Shown here piece by piece: positions 35,748 through 43,415 of a DNA stretch of 64,000 nt; position 1 is the first letter of the stretch; each line of letters starts with the position of its first letter. The translations under genes and the position numbers were made by a program. The stretch is from positions 2,914,001-2,978,000 of the forward strand of contig NZ_CP095187.1 of the NCBI RefSeq assembly GCF_022965755.1. Direction: 5' to 3'. Source of the stretch: Pseudoxanthomonas sp. F37. GTDB taxonomy: Bacteria; Pseudomonadota; Gammaproteobacteria; Xanthomonadales; Xanthomonadaceae. The notes below the pieces were generated by a model. That model saw nothing but the letters and a program-made list of their open reading frames with translations. It ran no database searches and was not told the DNA's origin.

Positions 35748-36515
35748 TCAGAGTTCGCGCACCCAGACGTTGCGGAAGCTGACCCTGGCGTCGTGGTCCT
35801 GCAGGTAGATCGGGGCGCAGCCGTGGGGCGGATACGAGGGCGCGCCGATGTATTCGGTCTTGCCCGACACGACCGTATCGTTCTGCACCAGCACACCGTT
35901 GTGCAGCACCGTGATGCGCGCCGGGGAGACCAGGCCGCCGCCGTCGGAGAAGCGCGGCGCCTTCCAGATGATGTCGTAGACCTGCCATTGGCCCGGTGCG
36001 CGCGAGGCGTTCACCAGCGGAATGGCCTGCTTGTAGATCGATGCCGCCTGCCCGTTGGGATAGGTGGGGTTGTCGTAGCTGTCGAGCACCTGCAGTTCGT
36101 AGACCTCCTGCAGGAAGATGCCGCTGTTGCCGCGCTGCTGCCCCTCCAAACCCCGGGTCTCGGCAGGCGTGCGCCATTCCACATGCAACTGGATATCGCA
36201 GAAGCGCCGCTTCGTGCGGATGCCCTTGCTGCCCGGCACCACCGTGAATGCGCCGTCGGCCACCGCCCAGCGCGCCTGGCCGCCCTGCTCGCCGTCCCAC
36301 GCCGACAGGTCCTTGCCGTCGAACAGCACCACGGCATCGGAGGGCGCGGCGTCGCGGGGCGTGGCGACCATCGCCGGGACCGGCTTCCAGACTTCGGTCC
36401 TGGCGGGATCGCGCTGCGGGTCGGCGGTGGCCTGCGCGATCGCGGGCGCCGCGGCCAGCCCCCAAGGGGCCAGCAGGCAGGTCGCCATCAGGAGGGGTCG
36501 GGGCATCGGGGTCAT
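35748..36515 (-). CDS. Exported DUF1080 / 3-keto-disaccharide hydrolase family protein
   Basis: This 255-residue protein has a signal peptide (MTPMPRPLLMATCLLAPWGLA). A concanavalin-like DUF1080 domain, now named the 3-keto-disaccharide hydrolase family, follows. Marks are VVLFDGKDLSAWDG at its start, RGNSGIFLQEVYELQVLDSY in the middle and PIYLQDHDARVSFRNVWVREL at the end. It would hydrolyse keto-glycosides in the periplasm. An ATG at 36533 is an alternative start. It is last in the right operon, 47 bases after the small dehydrogenase subunit. Confidence 0.9.
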   Translation of the reverse strand: MTPMPRPLLMATCLLAPWGLAAAPAIAQATADPQRDPARTEVWKPVPAMVATPRDAAPSDAVVLFDGKDLSAWDGEQGGQARWAVADGAFTVVPGSKGIRTKRRFCDIQLHVEWRTPAETRGLEGQQRGNSGIFLQEVYELQVLDSYDNPTYPNGQAASIYKQAIPLVNASRAPGQWQVYDIIWKAPRFSDGGGLVSPARITVLHNGVLVQNDTVVSGKTEYIGAPSYPPHGCAPIYLQDHDARVSFRNVWVREL

Positions 36516-36562
36516 GGGCGTTCTCGTGAGCATGCGGGGCGCGGACGGACGGTGCAGGCCGC

Positions 36563-37138
36563 TCATTCGGTGGCCCAGGCCGGCGTGCCCGGCGTGTAGG
36601 CCAGGTCGCCGTCGTAGCGGCCGGGCACCGGCACGTACCGCAGCGCTTCGGTCGCACCCGGGCGCGAGGTGAAGAAACTGAAGATCGCCAGCTGCTTGAG
36701 CATGGTGAAGTAGTGCGGCGCCAGCGGCCCCGGGTCCACACCGCCTTCCTTCGCGGTGGTCGCCAGCCCCGCCCTGGCTTCGGCATCCAGCGTGCGCAGC
36801 AGGGCGCTGCGCGCATCCGGCGACAGCGCGAGGAACCGTTGCCCGCCACGCCGGTCCAGATCGGCCAGACCGTCGCGGAAGATCGCCTGGTTCTGCGGCG
36901 TGTAGCAATCGGCCACGTACCGGGCCATGAACGCGCCCGCGCCCGCATCCTTGGCCCCCGGCGTGCTGGTCCGCGGCAGGATGGTATCGGCCACCTCGTC
37001 CAGCAGCGCCACATCGGCTTCGGAAAAAGCGCTCGCGGCGCCGGCAACCGGCGCCTGCGCGCGGGTGAATGCCGGCAGGCCGATCATGGCCGCGCCGGTG
37101 GCGGCGGCGATCATCTTCAGCAGTTCGCGACGTTCCAT
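36563..37138 (-). CDS. Gluconate 2-dehydrogenase subunit 3-type small subunit
   Basis: This 191-residue partner of GMC flavin dehydrogenases carries a twin-arginine-like signal (MERRELLKMIAAATGAAMIG). In this family the small subunit carries the folded flavin subunit, which has no signal, across the membrane through Tat. The body has VALLDEVADTILPRTSTPGA and ends APHYFTMLKQLAIFSFFTS. Its ATG overlaps the stop of the GMC gene (TGATG), so the two are made together. Confidence 0.92.
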   Translation of the reverse strand: MERRELLKMIAAATGAAMIGLPAFTRAQAPVAGAASAFSEADVALLDEVADTILPRTSTPGAKDAGAGAFMARYVADCYTPQNQAIFRDGLADLDRRGGQRFLALSPDARSALLRTLDAEARAGLATTAKEGGVDPGPLAPHYFTMLKQLAIFSFFTSRPGATEALRYVPVPGRYDGDLAYTPGTPAWATE

Positions 37139-38823
37139 CACAGATTCCCCGCCTTGAGTTCACGCACCGCGTGGTCCGCCGCGCGCGCCGTCAACGCCAT
37201 GTAGGTCAGCGACGGATTCACGCAGGCGCTGGAAGTCATGCAGGCGCCATCGGTCACGTAGACGTTGGGCGCATCCCACACCTGGTTGTGCATGTTCAGT
37301 ACCGAGGACTTGCGGTCCCGCCCCATCCGCGCGGTGCCCATTTCGTGGATGCCCATGCCCGGCGCGTAGTCATCGTCATGCACCCGCACGTCCCTGATGC
37401 CCGCGGCCTCCAGCATCTCCGCGGCATCGGCGCCCATGTCCTTGCGCATGGCCCGCTCGTTCTCGCGCATGGACACGTCCATCGCCAGCACCGGCAGGCC
37501 CCACTTGTCCTTGCGCGCGGGGTCCAGGCTGATGCGGTTGTCGTGATACGGCAGCATCTCGCCGAACCCGGTCATGCCGATATGCCACTCGCCCGGCTGG
37601 GTCAACGCCTGCTTCAGTTCCGCCCCGATATTGAGCTCGGCGATTTCGCGCGACCACCCGGCGCGGCTGGCGCCGCCCTGATAGCCGAAGCCGCGCGCGT
37701 AGGCGCGCTTGTCGCTGCCGACGTTGCGGAAGCGCGGGATGTAGAAACCGCACGGACGGCGGCCGGAGTAGTACTTGTCCTCGTAGCCCTCGACGCGCCC
37801 CGAGGCACCGACGCGGAAATGATGGTCCATGACATTGTGGCCCAGCTCGCCCGAGGAGGAACCCAGGCCGCCTTCCCAGACATCGGTGGCCGAGTTCATC
37901 AGCAGCCAGGTGGAATTGAACGAGGACGCATTGAGGAAGACCACCTTGGCCGTGTACGCGTAGGTCTGGCCGTTCTCGGCATCGATGATCTCCACCCCGC
38001 GCGCGCGCTTGCGGTCCTTGTCGTACAGCACCTCCTTGACGATGGAGAACGGCCGCAGCGTCAGGTTGCCCGTCTTCATCGCCGCCGGCAGCGTGGCCGA
38101 CTGGGTGGAAAAGTACGCGCCGAACGGACAGCCCAGGATGCACTTGTTGCGGTACTGGCAGTTCACCCGGCCCTGCTCGGGCCTGGGCTGGGTGATGTTG
38201 GCGGTACGCGAGTGGATGAGGTGGCGCGTGCCGCCGAAGGCCTGCTTGATCCGCGCGGCCACGTCCTTCTCGACGATGTTCAAGGGAATGGGCGGCAGGA
38301 ATTCGCCATCGGGCAGCACGTCCAGCCCCTCACGCGTACCGGCGATGCCGGCGAACCGTTCGACGTGGTCGTACCAGGGCGCGATGTCGGCATAGCGGAT
38401 CGGCCAGTCGGTGGCGATGCCCTCTTTGAGGTTCGCCTCGAAGTCCAGGTCCGACAGGCGATAGCTCTGCCGGCCCCACAGCAGCGATCGGCCGCCGACG
38501 TGGTAGCCGCGGTACCAGTCGAAGCGCTTGGTTTCCGTGTAGGGGCAATCCTGCTCGTTCGCCCACATGTCCAGCGTGTTCTCGCCCAGGCCGCCGTCGC
38601 GCACGCGGACCGGGAACCTGGCCCGCATCTCCTGGGTGGGATGATTGCGGTGCGGGAAATCCCACGACTCCTTCATCGCGTTCACGTAGCCCTTGACGTG
38701 CTCGATGTTGCGGCCACGCTCCAGCATGAGGACCTTGAGGCCTTTCTCGGTCAGCTCCTTGGCCGCCCAACCGCCGCTGATGCCCGAGCCGACGACGATG
38801 GCGTCGTAGTGATTGTCTGCCAT
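37138..38823 (-). CDS. GMC-family FAD dehydrogenase, probable glycoside 3-dehydrogenase large subunit
   Basis: This 561-residue flavoprotein has an N-terminal FAD loop VVGSGISGGWAAKELTEKG and a C-terminal active-site region with HEMGTARMG and ACVNPSLTYMALTARAADH (catalytic His and Asn). Cys222, Cys228 and Cys232 form Cys-x5-Cys-x3-Cys, the spacing that binds a [3Fe-4S] cluster in FAD-dependent glucose dehydrogenase of Burkholderia. It has no signal peptide and would leave the cell with its Tat-type partner. Together with a DUF1080 hydrolase and a cytochrome c, a C3-oxidising role on glycosides is the best guess; gluconate or sorbitol oxidation is the main alternative. Confidence 0.9.
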   Translation of the reverse strand: MADNHYDAIVVGSGISGGWAAKELTEKGLKVLMLERGRNIEHVKGYVNAMKESWDFPHRNHPTQEMRARFPVRVRDGGLGENTLDMWANEQDCPYTETKRFDWYRGYHVGGRSLLWGRQSYRLSDLDFEANLKEGIATDWPIRYADIAPWYDHVERFAGIAGTREGLDVLPDGEFLPPIPLNIVEKDVAARIKQAFGGTRHLIHSRTANITQPRPEQGRVNCQYRNKCILGCPFGAYFSTQSATLPAAMKTGNLTLRPFSIVKEVLYDKDRKRARGVEIIDAENGQTYAYTAKVVFLNASSFNSTWLLMNSATDVWEGGLGSSSGELGHNVMDHHFRVGASGRVEGYEDKYYSGRRPCGFYIPRFRNVGSDKRAYARGFGYQGGASRAGWSREIAELNIGAELKQALTQPGEWHIGMTGFGEMLPYHDNRISLDPARKDKWGLPVLAMDVSMRENERAMRKDMGADAAEMLEAAGIRDVRVHDDDYAPGMGIHEMGTARMGRDRKSSVLNMHNQVWDAPNVYVTDGACMTSSACVNPSLTYMALTARAADHAVRELKAGNL

Positions 38824-38848
38824 GGGATTCCCCTGGTGGATATCGGAT

Positions 38849-39727
38849 TCAGATGTCGCACAGGCGCACGGCCTCGCGCAGCGAGGCGATGGGATCGGCG
38901 GCGGTGGGCACGAACTCCTGCGCCACGTAACCGTCGAAGCCCGTGTCGCGGATGGCGCGGCAGATGGCGGGATAGTTGAGTTCCTGGTCCGCGCCGATCT
39001 CGTGCCGGCCGGGCACGCCCGCGGTGTGGTAATGCCTGAAGAACGCGTGGTGCTTGCGGATCGTGGCGATCACATCGCCTTCCATGATCTGCATGTGGTA
39101 GATGTCGTAGAGCAGGCCGAAATGCCCGGAGCCCAGCCGCTGGCACAGCGCCACGCCCCAGTCGGAGCGGTCGCACAGATAGTCGGGGTGATCCACCTTC
39201 GAGTTCAGCAGTTCCATGACCAGCATGACGCCGCGCTTCTCCGCATGGCCCAGGACCCGTTTCAGGCCGGCTTCGGCGTTGGCCAGGCCCTCCTCCGGAT
39301 CCATGCCGTTGCGATTGCCGGAGAAGCAGATGAGGTTGCGGTACCCGGCGTCGGCGACCAGGTCGATGTGGCGGGTGTAGCGCTCGACCAGCCGGTCGTG
39401 GAACTCGGCAGCGGCGAAGCCCTTGTCCAGGCCGAGCTCCGCGCCGTTGCACATCGAGCTGAACACGCCGTGCGCTTTCAGCGTGGGCCAGTCCTGCGGG
39501 CCGACCAGATCGATGGCGGAAAATCCCACGTCCTTCACGGTCTGGCACAGCTGTGCGATGGACAGCTTCGGGAACGTCCAGCGGGCGACGGAGTGTTTGA
39601 GCGAGCCTTTGAGCGGCGCCGCTGCGCCAGCGCCAGCGATCAGCCCGGTACTGGCCAGCCCAATGCTGCCCAGCACGGCGGCACGCAGCGTATCCCTGCG
39701 GGTGAACCCCGCACCTGGCGCGCTCAT
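38849..39727 (-). CDS. Tat-exported hydroxypyruvate isomerase-like TIM-barrel protein
   Basis: This 292-residue protein has a twin-arginine signal (FTRRDTLRAAVLGSIGLAS). The body is a TIM barrel of the hydroxypyruvate isomerase/sugar epimerase type, with VMELLNSKVDHPDYLCDRSD, LLYDIYHMQIMEGDVI and the C-terminal YVAQEFVP. It heads the right operon, 25 bases before the GMC gene. It is the third barrel protein of the locus and the second that is exported. The operator at 39888 lies 160 bases upstream. Confidence 0.9.
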   Translation of the reverse strand: MSAPGAGFTRRDTLRAAVLGSIGLASTGLIAGAGAAAPLKGSLKHSVARWTFPKLSIAQLCQTVKDVGFSAIDLVGPQDWPTLKAHGVFSSMCNGAELGLDKGFAAAEFHDRLVERYTRHIDLVADAGYRNLICFSGNRNGMDPEEGLANAEAGLKRVLGHAEKRGVMLVMELLNSKVDHPDYLCDRSDWGVALCQRLGSGHFGLLYDIYHMQIMEGDVIATIRKHHAFFRHYHTAGVPGRHEIGADQELNYPAICRAIRDTGFDGYVAQEFVPTAADPIASLREAVRLCDI

Positions 39728-39887
39728 GGAGCCGGCCACCGCAAGCCTGCGCTCGCAAGCCGCATCCGGGACGTTGCCGCCCTCACAAGGCTGCGCCGGA
39801 CGAACCGCGCCCTGTCGGCCTGATCGGATAGACATCCATCCATGTGCCGGCCTCCCAACCGCACAAAGTTCCAAGGATTCGCCTTGA

Positions 39888-39901
39888 TGCAATCGATTGC
39901 A
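39888..39901. promoter_or_regulatory. Right LacI-type operator TGCAATCGATTGCA
   Basis: This palindrome is identical to the one at 31005-31018, 8.9 kb away. Read on the minus strand toward the GMC operon the shared sequence is again GTGCAATCGATTGCATCA. It lies about 160 bases before the first gene of that operon. No LacI-type gene is adjacent on this side, so the regulator at 29934-30941 probably acts on both ends. Confidence 0.85.
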
Positions 39902-40044
39902 CCATAAATCAGCCGAACACCGCGATGCAAGACTCCGGCACGCCTTCTTATGCTGCATGGCACAACGATCCGAGCGTTGCGCGGGCCGGTCAACAGCGGA
40001 CATCCGGCCGCTTCGGCATGCGCCCATGCAATGATCGGGACACC

Positions 40045-40725
40045 CTAATCGTTCATCAGGCAACGCGTGGTGGCCATGATTCTTGCGCTTCGGGTGGCAT
40101 TGACCGACGGCGTGTGCAGCAAGCGCATATCCATCAGGAACACATCGCCTGCGCGCCCCGCCATCTCGACGATCCCCATGCCAATCCTGTCCAGATCCTG
40201 TTGCAGGTGCGTCGACATCCTGAGCATCCGCCGCAACGCAGGCCCATCCACTTCAGGCCGGTGAGAGCCGGCGAGCGCGAGAGTCGCGCCGCCATGCGGG
40301 GCGACATCGTCGATGAGAAAGAACGCCTGCACACCAGGAACGGGGCCACGCGCATCAGCGGCCACATCCACATGCCAATTGAGGCCTTGCAGCGTCCATG
40401 CGCCCTGCTGAGGCGGCGACAGAAGCAGCTGCGTCGCCTGGACATTGCTGGGGCTGCGCCCTCCAAGACCGGCAACGATCGCACTCAGTTCGCGGGTCAT
40501 GAGCGCGGCATGCAACCCCGGCACCTCCATCGACCTGGACAGCGCTCCGATCTGCTGGAACGCCGGCAACGAACGTAGCGACCGGGGAAGTCCCCTGCCG
40601 CGGTATACCTGCTTGAGCTTCTCAAGCACGGCTCGTCTGATCGGCTCGACCCTCGCCCTGGGATGAAAGCCTCCCAAGCGAACGAATCCGCTTGAAGTGA
40701 AGGCCGCTGATGCGTCGTTTCTCAT
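40045..40725 (-). CDS. Phytanoyl-CoA dioxygenase (PhyH) family protein
   Basis: This 226-residue protein is of the iron/2-oxoglutarate-dependent PhyH family. The iron ligands are His and Asp in GLNWHVDVAAD and a later His in MRLLHTPSVNATRSARIM, where the Arg should bind 2-oxoglutarate. The substrate cannot be told. It ends about 140 bases before the right operator and shares the orientation of the GMC operon, so it is upstream of that operon, but a separate transcript seems likely. Confidence 0.85.
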   Translation of the reverse strand: MRNDASAAFTSSGFVRLGGFHPRARVEPIRRAVLEKLKQVYRGRGLPRSLRSLPAFQQIGALSRSMEVPGLHAALMTRELSAIVAGLGGRSPSNVQATQLLLSPPQQGAWTLQGLNWHVDVAADARGPVPGVQAFFLIDDVAPHGGATLALAGSHRPEVDGPALRRMLRMSTHLQQDLDRIGMGIVEMAGRAGDVFLMDMRLLHTPSVNATRSARIMATTRCLMND

Positions 40726-40878
40726 TGCACGATACTAGCCCAGGCCGGCAACGCTCTTCGGACGAACCGCGTCAGCTTCAGGTATCGCTATGCGATAGTC
40801 ATTCGGGCGAGTTCGTCAGCTTGCGGCCAGGAGCGGAAACTCGCTGGCGCTTGCCGAAAGCAAGAGGTCGAGAATTAG

Positions 40879-41124
40879 CTTTGCTATTCCGCGGAACTAC
40901 CTACTACAGCGGGGATGCAGAGAGTCACCTTACCAATAATGCTTGCTCATGAGCTTGGCCATACGCTTGGCTACGGGGACAACGTGTCGTCAATGGATAT
41001 GATTGGCAATGACGTGAGATTCGCTGAAAATCCAATACGAGGAGAGTTTGAGCTTCCCCTCCGTATTTCATACCACATACCTGTGACTCTTCAGACGGCC
41101 AGGGTTACGCCTTCTTCGAAATGA
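40879..41124 (+). pseudogene. Metalloprotease remnant with HELGHTLGYGD motif
   Basis: An open frame of about 81 codons holds HELGHTLGYGD, a zinc-binding HExxHxxG motif of metzincin-type proteases, and a possible Met-turn (SSMDMIG). It starts abruptly after an in-frame stop. It has no signal peptide, no propeptide and no ribosome-binding site, and upstream sequence in other frames is not clearly related. I read it as the decayed end of a secreted protease gene. Composition is A-T-richer than the core genome. A short real gene cannot be excluded. Confidence 0.5.
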
Positions 41125-41171
41125 ATGCGAGCATCATTTCACCGACTCACACGCAATCGAGAACTCGGACC

Positions 41172-41795
41172 ATGAATAGACCCATAGTTGCCGCCGTTCT
41201 ATTTCTATTTCCGCTGATAACGCATGCTCAAAACATCGTAACCAAGGCGGAAGATATCTCCAATGATCTCGGAGAGCTGAATTTGAGCGCCGGCATTTCC
41301 GAGCCGCAAGCCCTGGTATTAGCGAGGCAGTATTGCGAGAAGTACATAGCGGGCTGCGGCTCCGTCTATCCAGCCAAGAGTCGGGGCTCCAACTGGGATA
41401 TTCCTGTCAGAACGGGGACTGCGGCGCATCTTGAAGCTAACCCCATTAGCGTCGAGAAGCATACTGGAAAGATGTCCTGGGGAGATGGCCCCACACTTCT
41501 CCTGACGGAAATTCTCGATTCCACCCGCCCTGCGCCTAAGCCACTAAATGCAAAGATGCAGCCTCTGAGTGGCGACGACTTGGCGCATGCTGTAAAGATT
41601 CAATTCTATGTGCTGCCATCTGGCACTCCCAGAATCCACTCAGTTTTGCGTTCTGCAGCCGGAGACGGCTTGGCGTGTGATTTTCCCGCGAGACGCACTG
41701 TGGAGAGCTGGAAGTTCCCCCCTAGAAAAGAAGGGATCATGCTTGTTGCGAGCCTGAAATCAGGCTGCATGGCTGATCGAGCAGAACGGAGGTGA
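41172..41795 (+). CDS. Exported protein of unknown function with a TonB-C-like end
   Basis: This 207-residue protein has a signal peptide (MNRPIVAAVLFLFPLITHAQ). The region IQFYVLPSGTPRIHSVLRSA to RTVESWKFPPRKEG resembles the C-terminal fold of TonB-like proteins (strand, strand, helix, then a W-x-F-x-P segment), but this is a weak match. The middle contains three cysteines. The gene follows the metalloprotease remnant in an A-T-richer stretch. An in-frame ATG lies 51 bases upstream, but the chosen start places the signal peptide correctly. Confidence 0.65.
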   Translation: MNRPIVAAVLFLFPLITHAQNIVTKAEDISNDLGELNLSAGISEPQALVLARQYCEKYIAGCGSVYPAKSRGSNWDIPVRTGTAAHLEANPISVEKHTGKMSWGDGPTLLLTEILDSTRPAPKPLNAKMQPLSGDDLAHAVKIQFYVLPSGTPRIHSVLRSAAGDGLACDFPARRTVESWKFPPRKEGIMLVASLKSGCMADRAERR

Positions 41796-42276
41796 CTCTC
41801 TATCGCGCCGGAATTTCCGGCCATGGCGCTCGGCAGATCCGCGACGGCCTATCGCCTGCAGACGCTCGACCTGCTCGCTCCTGACACAACCACCGCCCAG
41901 GGTCTGCCGCTCCCTAGCTCGGAGCACTGGATGCGTTGCGCCGGCCGAGCGTCAACAAGAAGGCCGTGATCTGCAGGCGGTTTGAGCCGTTTGCCGGGAT
42001 CATGTCTCGCGTTTAGGGCAGAAAACTGAGGCCCTGATGCAGACCATGTCCGCTCCAGTTCGGAGGCGGCCATCTTGCCGCCAGGAATCCGACCACACCC
42101 AAAACGCACGCCCCAGTCGCCCTCTCAGGCACGCCTCCAGACCGCCCACGGCTGATCCCGCGACACCCTCCGCGCCACGATATCGAACCGATGCCGCTTG
42201 CTCCCTCGAACCGCCCTGCAAAAGGCATCGATGCGCTCCCCACAGCGTGCCGGAACATCCGCCGAGGCGGCACCCC
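41796..42276. other. Intergenic stretch without a recognisable gene
   Basis: I see no supported gene in these 481 bases. Short frames on the minus strand have no ribosome-binding site and no family resemblance. The stretch separates the A-T-richer segment from the phosphorelay operon, which is transcribed toward it. I did not find a clear terminator. Confidence 0.5.
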
Positions 42277-43410
42277 TCAGGCCATCGCGATGTGCTTCTT
42301 GATGCTGGAAAGCAGGCGGTTGCGGTCGAACGGCTTCACCATGAAGTCCACGGCCCCCAGCTTGATGCTCTCCACCGCCACCTCGCGCGTGCTGTTGCCG
42401 GTGATCAGGATGATGGGGACCCCAGCCAGTTCGCTGTTCGCCTTCACGATCCGTATCAGCTCGATCCCGTCCGTGTCGGGAAGCCCGAAATCCACCATGA
42501 TCAGATCCGGCCGCCAGCCCCTGAGCAGCAGGATGGCCTCCGACGCGCTCTTGGCATAGCTCAGCCGCAACCCCGCGTCGGCCAGCAGGTGGCCGATCAT
42601 GCGGTGCTGGAATTCGTCGTCGTCGACCACCAGCACCTCGGGCTCCACATGCCGGGTCTGCGCGGAAATGGCACGGGCATGGCCTAGATGGCTTTCCAGA
42701 TGCGCCTTCAGCGCCGTCGCCCACTCCGCCACTTCCGTCATGTCCCCGCACTCGCGCACCTGCACCAGCAGCGCGCGTGCGGCGTCGTAGGACGGCGCGG
42801 GCAGCATGCCGGACAGTCCTTCGACGAGCGCCTGCATGCCGTCGCCGGCACCGTGCAGCCTGCGCGAGACATCGCCCATGGCCTTGTCGCCGGCGGCCAG
42901 GGTGTCCAGAACGGTCTGCTCCAGCTGCGCCATGTGGCGGGCGTTGGCCGCGATGCCGGAAAAGCGCGAGTTCCACGCACTCGATTCCTGCAGGGCGCGC
43001 ACCGCGGCGATGACCGCCATGCCCAGCCGGCGGGGGTCGTCGCTGATCGGCCAGAAGACCACATAGTCGTCGAAGCGCTTGTCCTTGCACAGCTGGAAGG
43101 CGCGCACGGCGTCGGCGCGCTTGCACAGGACGATCGCCTTGTGCCGGAGCGAAGCCAGCTGCGCCGATGCCCGGAACAGTCCCAGGTACCAGCTCTCCGC
43201 CTCGTCGAGCTCATGGAACGCCAGCACCAGCACGCTCGGCTTGATGGCCTCGGCCTGCTGGTAGGCGGCCTCGATGTTCGAGGTGGCCACCTCGAGCGCG
43301 ACCTGCTGCATGATCATCTCGGCCAACAGGCGACGGTCGGAACCCGAATCGCAGACCACCAGCACGCGGGCCGCATGCAGGCTGTCGCCGGGTTTGGAAT
43401 CCACGTTCAT
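42277..43410 (-). CDS. Two-receiver response regulator (degenerate plus intact REC)
   Basis: This 377-residue protein has two receiver-like domains joined by a helical linker. The first (about 14-135) begins VLVVCDSGSDRRLLAEMI but lacks the phospho-acceptor Asp in VLVLAFHELDE. The second (about 258-375) is intact, with VVDDDEF, the acceptor Asp307 in IMVDFGLPDTDG and Lys in DFMVKPFDRNR. There is no DNA-binding or enzyme output domain, so it may act as a phosphate sink or adaptor. It starts five bases after the EAL gene and is last in the phosphorelay operon. Confidence 0.9.
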   Translation of the reverse strand: MNVDSKPGDSLHAARVLVVCDSGSDRRLLAEMIMQQVALEVATSNIEAAYQQAEAIKPSVLVLAFHELDEAESWYLGLFRASAQLASLRHKAIVLCKRADAVRAFQLCKDKRFDDYVVFWPISDDPRRLGMAVIAAVRALQESSAWNSRFSGIAANARHMAQLEQTVLDTLAAGDKAMGDVSRRLHGAGDGMQALVEGLSGMLPAPSYDAARALLVQVRECGDMTEVAEWATALKAHLESHLGHARAISAQTRHVEPEVLVVDDDEFQHRMIGHLLADAGLRLSYAKSASEAILLLRGWRPDLIMVDFGLPDTDGIELIRIVKANSELAGVPIILITGNSTREVAVESIKLGAVDFMVKPFDRNRLLSSIKKHIAMA

Positions 43411-43415
43411 CCGGC

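Noticed and set aside
41849-42273. Several overlapping minus-strand frames before the phosphorelay operon end
   Set aside because: No start signal, no recognised domain, and rich in Arg, Gly and Ala as expected from chance frames.
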